From: Candidatus Geothermarchaeota archaeon
Lineage (GTDB): Archaea; Thermoproteota; Nitrososphaeria; Geothermarchaeales; JDFR-13
DNA: 14,416 nucleotides
Direction of reading: 5' to 3'
Assembly: GCA_015522055.1 (NCBI GenBank)
Contig: WAMZ01000047.1
Location: 1-14,416 of the forward strand
The notes under the pieces were generated by a model. It was given only the letters and a program-made list of their open reading frames with translations, made no database searches and was not told the origin of the DNA. Of the stretch, positions 1 to 6,111 are shown piece after piece (position 1 is the first letter of the stretch; each line of letters opens with the position of its first letter). The position numbers were made by a program, and so were the translations under genes.

Positions 1-326
1 ACCCTACCCAAGGGAGTCTCCCAACTACCCCCGGGATAGACAGAGATGGCCCCACCTAATCCAGTGTGATTAGGGCCTATCAATACGATTCTATCTGGCA
101 GGCCATCCAAGGCAAGCCTATAGAAACCATGGGCGGCTATCTCCCCACTATACATATAACCAGCGTGGGGACATACCAATCCAAATAGACGCCTCTCACC
201 ATCAACAACAACATCCGGAACCCCCCCAGGCCCCCTACCACTCGAGAACAGCCTTGGGATATAGCTCAGTAGACTATCCCTACTACCCGGGTAGAAGGAG
301 CCAGCCACCGCCGGCCTCCTAATCAT
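1..326 (-). CDS. MEMO1-family protein (AmmeMemoRadiSam system protein B), N-terminal part, cut by window edge
   Basis: Only the first 108 codons are present; the gene runs off the left edge. The translation opens with MIRRPAVAGSFYPGS, then has CPHAGYMYSGEIAAHGF (about residues 62-78) and IGPNHTG (about residues 92-98). These are the hallmark blocks of the MEMO1 family, which has a class III extradiol-dioxygenase-like fold; the histidines in PHAGY and PNHTG match its conserved putative metal-site residues. The start is ATG at 326, preceded by GGTGGT and a 6-nt spacer. The gene follows rps2 on the same strand with a gap of about 50 nt, and MEMO next to rps2 is a recurrent archaeal arrangement. 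The biochemical role of archaeal MEMO is not established, so no reaction is assigned. The family call is secure. Confidence 0.9.
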   Translation of the reverse strand, partial: MIRRPAVAGSFYPGSRDSLLSYIPRLFSSGRGPGGVPDVVVDGERRLFGLVCPHAGYMYSGEIAAHGFYRLALDGLPDRIVLIGPNHTGLGGAISVYPGGSWETPLGR

Positions 327-378
327 TAAATAACCACCAAAAAATATACTGACCTATAGAGTAAATTAAGTTAGAATG

Positions 379-1002
379 CTACTCCATAAACTCCTCTATA
401 GGAACATCGATAACCTCATCCTCACCCAATATACCCCTATCACGTAATATAAATACAGATAGGATCCACATCAATGCGGCTATCGAAGACCTACCCTTAT
501 TATTACCCGGTATAGCCAAGTCGATTATAGTTCCATTTGAATTGGTATCCACGAAGCTAACTATAGGAATCTTCATCTTATAGGCCTCATCCACCGCCTG
601 CCTATCATACGTATGGTCGACGACAAACAACAGTGATATATCGACGTGATTCTCCAGCATATAGTTGGTCAACGTCCCAGGTAGGAAACGACCATACAAT
701 ACATTATATCCCAATATCTTGGACGTCATCTCAAGAGCCTTAAATGCATACTCCCTACCTGAATATAGAAGGACCTCATTCGCTGGAAACATATTTAGAA
801 ACTTAGCGGCCACCTTGAGCTTCTCGATAGTCTTGGTCAAATCTATTAGATAAAATCCACGGGGATGAGTAGCATATATAAATTCCTGGCTAAACTTAGT
901 CTTTATATTCCTACCCAGATGGACCCTATATTTTAGTAGCAACTCCTTATTGATCTCAATCTTCTCCGTCGTCGCTGCCCCCGACTCGCCCTCCTCAGCC
1001 AA
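379..1002 (-). CDS. rps2: 30S ribosomal protein uS2 (archaeal Rps2)
   Basis: This is a component of the small ribosomal subunit body. The protein has 207 residues, the usual archaeal size, with an acidic N-terminal tail (MAEEGESG). The conserved uS2 blocks are QEFIYATHPRGFYLIDLTKT (about 40-59), RFLPGTLTNYML (about 104-115), LLFVVDHTYDRQAVDEAY (about 123-140) and PIVSFVDTNSN followed by LAIPGNNKGRSSI (about 145-174). The start codon is TTG at 1002; a GGTGA ribosome-binding site at 1009-1013 lies 6 nt upstream, and no alternative start precedes the first conserved block. It sits downstream of eno after an 81-nt gap that contains TATA-like elements, so it can probably be transcribed separately from the main ribosomal operon. 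Confidence 0.97.
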   Translation of the reverse strand: MAEEGESGAATTEKIEINKELLLKYRVHLGRNIKTKFSQEFIYATHPRGFYLIDLTKTIEKLKVAAKFLNMFPANEVLLYSGREYAFKALEMTSKILGYNVLYGRFLPGTLTNYMLENHVDISLLFVVDHTYDRQAVDEAYKMKIPIVSFVDTNSNGTIIDLAIPGNNKGRSSIAALMWILSVFILRDRGILGEDEVIDVPIEEFME

Positions 1003-1040
1003 ATTACTTCACCTTTTACCATAAAGGTATAGAACACCTA

Positions 1041-1061
1041 TTTAAATATATCCTATATAAA
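1041..1061 (-). promoter_or_regulatory. Probable TATA element(s) for rps2
   Basis: In the 81-nt gap between eno and rps2 the minus strand reads TTTATATA (1054-1061) and, nearer the gene, TATATTTAAA (1041-1050). Either would place a start site about 25 nt downstream, giving a leader of roughly 18-30 nt that includes the GGTGA at 1009-1013. Which one is used cannot be decided from sequence alone. Confidence 0.5.
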
Positions 1062-1083
1062 TCTAAAGCAACCTAGATATGGA

Positions 1084-2328
1084 TTAGAGCCCTAAATAGG
1101 ATGGCCTCAAGCCACCATACTCCTCCACTATCCTCATCATCTCAATATGCTTAACTATCCGCTCCCCACCCACCACGCCACACTTGAATAGTGCGGCCCC
1201 CGAGGAGACCGCGACATGAGCCAAATGGGGATACATAGTCTCCCCACTCCTATGTGAAACCACGATCCTCATACCCCCCAAGCCAGCCTCCCTAACCGCC
1301 TCCAAAGTCTTAGTCAAGTCACCCACCTGATTCGGCTTAATAATTATACCGTTGGCCGACCCCTTTTCAAGACCAAGTTTAATTCGGGATACATTCGTAA
1401 CGAATATATCATCCCCAACTATTAGGGCCTTATCCCCACATAACGAAGTTATCTTGGAGAAGCCGTAAAAATCATTCTCCTCAACCGGGTCCTCAACATA
1501 TGCCAAGCCAAAACGCTCCACCAAATCCACTATATAATCTATCTGGGAATCCCTATCCAGATACCTATTCCTCCTAGAATAGTAGTATGAGGATAGCTCC
1601 ACATCATATAGAGATGATGCAGCGACATCCAGCCCTACACCAATCTTAATACCAGTCTCACTAGAGACTTGATCAGCGGCATCCACAACCAGCTGGATAG
1701 CCTCATCATCACTCAACGAAGTCGTCCATGCACCCTCATCATTCTTACCACCAGTGAAGCCACGGTCCCTCTCAGCCAATAACTCACCAACCCTACGGTG
1801 AACCATGATTAGGGCCTCATAGCCCTCCCTATAGGATGGGGCATTCAATGGAAATACAAGCACCTCTTGAATATCTATAGACCTACCCCTGGCATGCTTA
1901 CCACCACCCAATACATTACCAAGAGGCATTGGGTAACTGGAGGCCGTTCCATTGGAGAGCCAGTGGAAGATAGGGACACCCATCTCCCGTGCAGCAGCCT
2001 CGGCGAAAGCCATTGAACACCCAAGTGAAACCGCAGAACCTATCCTAGAATAATTCCCGGTCCCATCATACTCAGATAAAAATATATCGAACTCTCTCTG
2101 GCTAGAAAAATCCTGACCTACCAATGCCTTACTTAGGTCTTTAAGAACCTTGAGGGCCTCCTCGAGGCCACCAGATGGATAGAACGGCGCCTCTAGACGC
2201 CCCGTACTCGCCCCAGCGGGAGATGCGAAGCTACCAGAGGCGCCCGACTCTAAAATTATCTTAATATCTATAGTTTTACGGCCCCTAGATGTATAGCTTA
2301 TGCTCCAACCAAGCTCCCTAACCCTCAA
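1084..2328 (-). CDS. eno: Enolase (phosphopyruvate hydratase), divergent archaeal type
   Basis: The enzyme interconverts 2-phosphoglycerate and phosphoenolpyruvate in cytoplasmic glycolysis/gluconeogenesis. At 414 residues it is slightly short for the family. Nearly all canonical active-site positions can be found: S41 in GASTG, H145 in GGGKHARG, E155 in IQEVLVFP, E198 in NDEGAW, D234 in GLDVAAS, E279 in YVEDPVEEND, D306 in VGDDIFVTN, K331 in IIKPNQVGDLT, the SHRSGET loop 358-364 and K382. Departures are RGRKTID instead of the usual RGNPTVE near the N-terminus, ETMYP where ETxDT is usual, and CGVVGGER where TGAPxRSER is usual. The start is TTG at 2328 with GGAGGG at 2335-2340 and a 6-nt spacer. 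It begins 25 nt after rpoN, in the conserved ribosomal/RNA polymerase cluster where archaeal enolase is normally found. Confidence 0.93.
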   Translation of the reverse strand: MRVRELGWSISYTSRGRKTIDIKIILESGASGSFASPAGASTGRLEAPFYPSGGLEEALKVLKDLSKALVGQDFSSQREFDIFLSEYDGTGNYSRIGSAVSLGCSMAFAEAAAREMGVPIFHWLSNGTASSYPMPLGNVLGGGKHARGRSIDIQEVLVFPLNAPSYREGYEALIMVHRRVGELLAERDRGFTGGKNDEGAWTTSLSDDEAIQLVVDAADQVSSETGIKIGVGLDVAASSLYDVELSSYYYSRRNRYLDRDSQIDYIVDLVERFGLAYVEDPVEENDFYGFSKITSLCGDKALIVGDDIFVTNVSRIKLGLEKGSANGIIIKPNQVGDLTKTLEAVREAGLGGMRIVVSHRSGETMYPHLAHVAVSSGAALFKCGVVGGERIVKHIEMMRIVEEYGGLRPSYLGL

Positions 2329-2353
2329 CCCAATCCCTCCATCGAGGCAGGGG

Positions 2354-2578
2354 CTACTCCCGACGCTCCCCCCTACCCACAGCCATCCTCCTATAAACTA
2401 GGAAATCGTCAATAATATCTATATGTGACAAAATCATTCTCCTACAGCAATATCTCCTTAGACCAAGCCTATCAAGAGCATCTTTAGGATCCAAACCAGA
2501 CTCAACCATCTCCATAAACTTATCATACTTATCCCCAATAAGGTTGCCGCACGTGAAGCATCTAACCGGTATCATCAT
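2354..2578 (-). CDS. rpoN: DNA-directed RNA polymerase subunit N (Rpb10 homologue)
   Basis: This small zinc-binding subunit joins the D-L assembly platform of archaeal RNA polymerase. The sequence starts MMIPVRCFTCGNLIGDKY, the invariant RpoN/Rpb10 opening. The CFTC pair and the later CC pair in RYCCRRM form the four-cysteine zinc site. The protein has 74 residues, normal for the family. I chose the tandem ATG at 2578/2575 because the conserved MIPVRCF begins there and GGTGGT lies about 10 nt upstream. A TTG at 2599 would add seven non-conserved residues and has no good binding site of its own. With the chosen start the gene lies 17 nt after rps9. In many archaea rpoK follows rpoN; here eno follows directly. 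Confidence 0.96.
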   Translation of the reverse strand: MMIPVRCFTCGNLIGDKYDKFMEMVESGLDPKDALDRLGLRRYCCRRMILSHIDIIDDFLVYRRMAVGRGERRE

Positions 2579-2595
2579 AACCAATACACCACCAA

Positions 2596-3003
2596 TCAAC
2601 GATAGGACGTCTGCTTCCTCCTCCTAGGCCCAGGGCCGCCGAACTTCTTAGGCTCAGTCCTCCTCGGGTCACCAGCCAATAAAGCCCTATCGAACTCCAA
2701 ATATATGTTCCTAAGCTTCTTACTCTTGGATACACCCACTAGGGCCCTAGCTATCGCTATGCTTGCAGCCTCCGCCTGGCCCATAAAGCCGCCGCCCTTC
2801 ACCCTAACATCAATATCATACTCCTTAGATATTGGGTAAGCAAGTAAGAGGGTCTGTATAATCCTAAGCCTAGCCACCTCAGGCTCCCAAATCTCTACAG
2901 GAACCCCATTAATCCTAACCCTACCACTGCCCTTCCTAATCAATGCGGTAGCCACAGCCCTCTTCCTCTTACCAGAAAAGATATATACCTTCTGCTTACT
3001 CAC
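2596..3003 (-). CDS. rps9: 30S ribosomal protein uS9 (archaeal Rps9)
   Basis: uS9 sits in the small-subunit head, and its C-terminal tail reaches toward the P-site tRNA. The 135-residue product has the opening block FSGKRKRAVATALIRKGSG, the central KGGGFMGQAEAASIAIARAL and the basic tail from GDPRRTEPKKFGGPGPRRR to QTSYR, the typical archaeal/eukaryotic ending. I set the start at GTG 3003: a strong AGGAGGTGG-type site (3011-3019) lies 7 nt before it and the product then begins MSKQKVYIFSGKRK. An upstream TTG at 3033 would only add ten residues translated from rpl13 sequence. The GTG overlaps the end of rpl13 by 8 nt (GTGAGTAA), so translation is probably coupled. Confidence 0.97.
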   Translation of the reverse strand: MSKQKVYIFSGKRKRAVATALIRKGSGRVRINGVPVEIWEPEVARLRIIQTLLLAYPISKEYDIDVRVKGGGFMGQAEAASIAIARALVGVSKSKKLRNIYLEFDRALLAGDPRRTEPKKFGGPGPRRRKQTSYR

Positions 3004-3481
3004 TAGAGACCCACCTCCTAACCCTCTCCTCAACAGGTATCCACCCGATCAACCTAGCAATCTCCTTAAGATACATATATGGATAGGGGTTAAACTTACG
3101 CCTCCTAGCATCCTCAAATACAACCAGCCTCTCACTAGGTATATTCTCCGGATTCCCCCTATAAACCCTAAGCCTCCTATATGCCTCCTTACCCTTAGGC
3201 TTACGCCTAGGCAGCATACCCCTAACCACACGCCTAAATATACCCTCGGGGCTACGCGGTATGAATGGGCCGTGCCTACGTGGATTGACGTTAGACCTAA
3301 GCCTAAGCCTCTTATAAAACTTCTCCATAATAGATCTTTTGCTAGTACCAGTAACCACTATATCCTCGGCATATAACACTACTACACGCTTACCCTCCAA
3401 CAGCATCTTAGCTACCCTAGACGCCAACCTACCCATAATCATGTCCCTACCATCTACATATATAGTCTCTCCATTAGACAA
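2996..3481 (-). CDS. rpl13: 50S ribosomal protein uL13 (archaeal Rpl13)
   Basis: This is a large-subunit protein, 161 residues, of the archaeal/eukaryotic L13 (eukaryotic L13a) type. Visible family blocks are YVDGRDMIMGRLASRVAK near the N-terminus, where the GRLAS motif is diagnostic, then NVNPRRHGPFIPRSPEGIFRR in the middle and VRGMLPRRKPKGKEA after it. The start must be TTG at 3481, because the next methionines fall inside the conserved N-terminal block. A GGGGTGA site at 3488-3494 lies 6 nt upstream. The TTG overlaps the stop of rpl18e by 8 nt, and the gene's own end overlaps the rps9 start by 8 nt. Confidence 0.97.
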   Translation of the reverse strand: MSNGETIYVDGRDMIMGRLASRVAKMLLEGKRVVVLYAEDIVVTGTSKRSIMEKFYKRLRLRSNVNPRRHGPFIPRSPEGIFRRVVRGMLPRRKPKGKEAYRRLRVYRGNPENIPSERLVVFEDARRRKFNPYPYMYLKEIARLIGWIPVEERVRRWVSSE

Positions 3482-3830
3482 TTATCTTCACCCCACTACC
3501 CTTGGGATACCTCTCAATCAACTCCGGGATAGAAAGTATCTCACATCCAGCCTCCCTCAACTTATTATAGGCCGTGAGGCTAAAGTCATAAGCCGCTACA
3601 GTTATCCTATGGTCTATATCCCCAGCACCAAGAACCTTACCAGGAACAACCACCACATCATTCTCCGAAGTATATCTATTCAACTTAGATATATTGACAG
3701 CTACCCTCCTACGTTTAGGCCTACTCAACAACTCCCTAACATATCTCCATATAGGGGCATTATACCTCCTACTAGCCCTCCTCAACTCATTCAATATAAA
3801 GAAATACTCCTTATTCCTCCTAGCAGACAT
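3474..3830 (-). CDS. rpl18e: 50S ribosomal protein eL18 (Rpl18e)
   Basis: This is a 118-residue large-subunit protein found in archaea and eukaryotes. The sequence has LNELRRASRRYNAPIWRYVRELL, then RRRVAVNISKLNRY and VVVPGKVLGAGDIDHRITVAAYDFS, the typical L18e/uL15-superfamily core with the PGKVLGxG loop. The start is taken as ATG 3830, which shares its A with the rpoD stop (TGATG). A GTG immediately before it (3833) would add one residue and give a GTGA overlap instead. A GGTGGTGG stretch in the last codons of rpoD serves as the ribosome-binding site. It lies between rpoD and rpl13 as in the conserved archaeal cluster. Confidence 0.96.
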   Translation of the reverse strand: MSARRNKEYFFILNELRRASRRYNAPIWRYVRELLSRPKRRRVAVNISKLNRYTSENDVVVVPGKVLGAGDIDHRITVAAYDFSLTAYNKLREAGCEILSIPELIERYPKGSGVKIIV

Positions 3831-4630
3831 CACTCCACCACCTTCAATGCATCATATAACTCACTAAGCTTCTTATTAAGCTCTTCAAAGGAAGCCCTGA
3901 GTATCTCATCAACAGTCAGCTGCCCCACCGACTCAATATATAGTAATGAACTATTCTCATCAATCCCTATCTTAATATTATCTGGACACGCCTTCTCACA
4001 AAGCCTACAAACGGTACAGTTATACTTATCGACAACTTTGAGCCTCCCATCCTCCTTAGCAAGAACACCCCTGGGACAAGCATCGACACACTTATCACAG
4101 TAATCATCACACTTACGCCGCTTAAACCGGATAATAGGCACACCCCTCACAACAGCAACCGTAACCGGCGACCACTTCGCATGATCCTTACCCCTACCAA
4201 CAACAGCCTCCATCTCAAGCTGGATAGACTCACCCTTACCAAGCCTAACTATATCGATCTCATCAGATATAATCTCGACATCCTTATCCTTACAGACTAT
4301 ATCACCAGACCTAACGGTCCTCATATCCTCCTCAGCCGAGACCGAAAGGACTAGAGACACCTTACCATTGGTCCGCTCCAACTCCCTAATCTTATCCAGG
4401 CTAGTCTTGAGCGGAATCAAGCCCAGCCTATGAGCAAGCATATCGTCATTCATAATCGAGTCATTCCTAAATATAATAACTTTCTCAATGGCAAGTGTAG
4501 GTACTAGTGATATAACGCTACGCCGAATAGAATTAGCTATCTTCACTGGAACATTATGCAGAACCATCTTGACAACATTATCAGAATGCTCCAGAACCTC
4601 CACCTTAATATCGTCGCCAGCGCTACTCAT
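3830..4630 (-). CDS. rpoD: DNA-directed RNA polymerase subunit D (Rpb3/alpha homologue) with an eight-cysteine ferredoxin-like domain
   Basis: RpoD pairs with subunit L as the assembly platform of archaeal RNA polymerase. The 266-residue protein has the alpha/Rpb3 dimerisation signature near the N-terminus (VPVKIANSIRRSVISLVPTL, about 27-46) and HRLGLIPLKT (67-76). An inserted ferredoxin-like domain follows, with C174, C178, C181 and C185-P and then C205, C208, C211 and C215-P. The C-terminal SVGQLTVDEIL helix completes the fold. Eight cysteines can in principle hold two [4Fe-4S] clusters; the first motif has an extra residue between its first two cysteines (C-x3-C rather than C-x2-C). The start is ATG 4630, overlapping the rps11 stop by 4 nt (ATGA). 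Confidence 0.97.
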   Translation of the reverse strand: MSSAGDDIKVEVLEHSDNVVKMVLHNVPVKIANSIRRSVISLVPTLAIEKVIIFRNDSIMNDDMLAHRLGLIPLKTSLDKIRELERTNGKVSLVLSVSAEEDMRTVRSGDIVCKDKDVEIISDEIDIVRLGKGESIQLEMEAVVGRGKDHAKWSPVTVAVVRGVPIIRFKRRKCDDYCDKCVDACPRGVLAKEDGRLKVVDKYNCTVCRLCEKACPDNIKIGIDENSSLLYIESVGQLTVDEILRASFEELNKKLSELYDALKVVE

Positions 4631-5046
4631 AGTCTACGGCCCCTCCTACCACCAGGCCGCCTCGTCCTATCATGAGGTATAGGCGTAACATCCTCAACGA
4701 TACCTATCTTAAGGCCACTACCAGCCAGAGTCCTGATAGCTGCCTGGGCACCTGGACCAGGTATGGGTGAGAAATGGCCACCCACCCCCCTAACCTTTAG
4801 GTGGACACCAACTATCCCCTTGGACAAGGCAATCTCAGCAGCTTTTTTCGCAGCCATCATCGCTGCATAGGGGCTACCCTCATATCTATCAGCCTTAACG
4901 AACATGCCTCCCGATGTAATCGCGATAGTCTCCGCACCAGTCAAATCAGTTATATGTACAATCGTATTGTTCAGGCTCGAGTATATATGGGCGACGCCCC
5001 AAAGCTCCCTCTTCTGCTTCCTACTCTTCCCCTCCTCCTTACTCAC
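4627..5046 (-). CDS. rps11: 30S ribosomal protein uS11 (archaeal Rps11)
   Basis: uS11 is a small-subunit platform protein near the mRNA exit. The product has 139 residues with the chosen start. Family blocks are WGVAHIYSSLNNTIVHITDLTGAET (about 16-40), GGMFVKADRYEGSPYAAMMAA, VRGVGGHFSPIPGPGAQAAIR and a basic C-terminus ending in TPIPHDRTRRPGGRRGRRL, all characteristic of archaeal uS11. Two GTG codons sit in tandem at 5049 and 5046. I prefer 5046 because it lies 6 nt from the GGAGGTGA at 5053-5060, the same spacing as its neighbours, and gives the same 8-nt GTGAGTAA overlap with rps4 that rps9 has with rpl13. Using 5049 would add one valine. Confidence 0.96.
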   Translation of the reverse strand: MSKEEGKSRKQKRELWGVAHIYSSLNNTIVHITDLTGAETIAITSGGMFVKADRYEGSPYAAMMAAKKAAEIALSKGIVGVHLKVRGVGGHFSPIPGPGAQAAIRTLAGSGLKIGIVEDVTPIPHDRTRRPGGRRGRRL

Positions 5047-5566
5047 CACTACTCACCTCCCTCCAAATGGGGTGTTCAGGATTGGCGAATGGGCTCCTCG
5101 GATTAATCCTAATCTTATCCTCCTCATCCCTAGAGACGAGGTATCCAGGCCTATCCACAATCCTATCCCCAATCATTATATGCCTATGGACAACCATCTG
5201 CCTAGCTTGATAAATAGTCTTCGCCAAACCCTTCCTATAAACAAGGGTCTGCAGCCTCCTCTCAAGGATATCCCTAACAGTGAGCCTCAGAACATCATCT
5301 ATAGTAGCATTCTCAGGCAAGATCCCAAGCCTATAGAGCCGGTCAATCAACTGGCGTGTAACCGCTTCCCTCTCCTCCGGTGGGAGGCCGAATGAAGACC
5401 TAGCCACATCCCTAATCTTCCTAAGGAAAGTGGCGTTCCTCCTAAGCTCACGCTTATTCTTAAGCCCATACTCACCTATCAGCATAAGCTCCTCCATCAG
5501 GAGCTCCCTATCCCAGGGCTTGAATGGAGTCTCATACTTCTTCCTAAACCTTCTAGGCTCACCCAA
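5039..5566 (-). CDS. rps4: 30S ribosomal protein uS4 (archaeal Rps4)
   Basis: uS4 is a primary 16S rRNA-binding and assembly protein of the small subunit. The 175-residue product has the archaeal N-terminal region (RRFRKKYETPFKPWDRELL) followed by an S4 RNA-binding domain from about residue 103 (ERRLQTLVYRKGLAKTIYQA) through RQMVVHRHIMIGDRIVDRPGYLV. The start is TTG at 5566. A perfect GAGGTGAT site at 5572-5579 lies 5 nt upstream and overlaps the TGA stop of rps13, so the rps13 terminus doubles as the rps4 ribosome-binding site. The last codons overlap the rps11 start by 8 nt. Confidence 0.97.
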   Translation of the reverse strand: MGEPRRFRKKYETPFKPWDRELLMEELMLIGEYGLKNKRELRRNATFLRKIRDVARSSFGLPPEEREAVTRQLIDRLYRLGILPENATIDDVLRLTVRDILERRLQTLVYRKGLAKTIYQARQMVVHRHIMIGDRIVDRPGYLVSRDEEDKIRINPRSPFANPEHPIWREVSSGE

Positions 5567-5571
5567 ACCGA

Positions 5572-5579
5572 ATCACCTC
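5572..5579 (-). promoter_or_regulatory. Ribosome-binding site of rps4 embedded in the rps13 stop codon
   Basis: The minus strand reads GAGGTGAT here, an eight-base complement to the anti-Shine-Dalgarno expected at a crenarchaeal 16S 3' end. It overlaps the rps13 stop (TGA, 5578-5580) and lies 5 nt before the rps4 TTG. It decides the TTG start and implies that ribosomes terminating on rps13 uncover or hand over to rps4. Confidence 0.8.
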
Positions 5580-6027
5580 ACTTCTTCTTCCGCCTAACAC
5601 CAACTGGAACCTTCGACTTCCTACCAGTAGTCCTAGTCCTCTGACCCCTAACCTTCAAGCCAAGCCTATGCCTAATACCCCTCCACGACTTAATACTCTT
5701 CTCAAACTCAATATCACGAGATACGGTGAACTCCAACTCACTACCTATCAAGTGCCTATCCTCACCGGTCTCCCTATCAAACCTCCTATTAAGTAGATAA
5801 GGTGGGTATCTAGACTCTATATTCCTAATCTCATCAACAATCCTATCCAGCTCCTCCTGAGAAAGCTCACCAACCCTACGATTAATCGGGATCCCCAATC
5901 TATGGAGTATAGCCCGTGCTAAAGTCGGGCCCACCCCCTTTATTTTCGTCAACTCCTCCACAACCACATTCTCTCCCTTTAAATCCGTATCCAATATCCT
6001 AACAACTACATTAAACTCCTTCGACAT
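5578..6027 (-). CDS. rps13: 30S ribosomal protein uS13 (archaeal Rps13)
   Basis: uS13 is a small-subunit head protein that contacts uS19 and bridges to the 50S subunit. The product has 149 residues, typical for archaea. Blocks seen are VRILDTDLKGENVV at the start, the helix-hairpin-helix-like TKIKGVGPTLARAI, PPYLLNRRFDRETGEDRHLIG in the middle, and SWRGIRHRLGLKVRGQRT followed by TTGRKSKVPVGVRRKKK at the end. The start is ATG 6027 with GGGTGAG about 8 nt upstream. It is the first gene of the ribosomal/RNA polymerase operon, directly behind a strong TATA box at 6075-6085. Confidence 0.98.
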   Translation of the reverse strand: MSKEFNVVVRILDTDLKGENVVVEELTKIKGVGPTLARAILHRLGIPINRRVGELSQEELDRIVDEIRNIESRYPPYLLNRRFDRETGEDRHLIGSELEFTVSRDIEFEKSIKSWRGIRHRLGLKVRGQRTRTTGRKSKVPVGVRRKKK

Positions 6028-6074
6028 AGAGACGGCTCACCCAACTCCAATTGCATATTGATAAATTTGCCCGC

Positions 6075-6085
6075 TTATATATAAA
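6075..6085 (-). promoter_or_regulatory. TATA box of the rps13-to-eno ribosomal operon
   Basis: The minus strand reads TTTATATATAA, a near-ideal archaeal TATA box, with a purine-rich stretch (GAGAAAATTA) just upstream that could act as a BRE. A start site about 25 nt downstream gives a leader of roughly 27 nt containing the rps13 GGGTGAG. It lies in the 84-nt gap between guaB and rps13. Confidence 0.75.
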
Positions 6086-6111
6086 TAATTTTCTCCACGG
6101 ATAATCCAAGA

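Noticed and set aside
340..350. T-run on the minus strand between rps2 and the MEMO gene as a terminator
   Set aside because: The TTTTTT directly precedes the MEMO ribosome-binding site and could equally be part of its promoter. No stem is visible, so I did not list it as a feature.
1673..1712. C/D-box sRNA candidate on the minus strand (GTGATGA and CTGA about 40 nt apart)
   Set aside because: It lies within enolase coding sequence, and the internal D' and C' boxes cannot be placed with guide-length spacing, so a chance match is more likely.
2579..2599. TTG start for RpoN that would give a 4-nt TTGA overlap with rps9
   Set aside because: It adds seven residues before the invariant MIPVRCFTCG opening and lacks an upstream binding site, whereas GGTGGT fits the later ATG.
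3339..4103. A 254-codon open frame on the plus strand
   Set aside because: It lies antisense to rpl13, rpl18e and rpoD, which are certain genes. Its translation is low-complexity (Ser, Leu, Pro, Ile rich), as expected for the complement of Lys/Arg-rich ribosomal genes.
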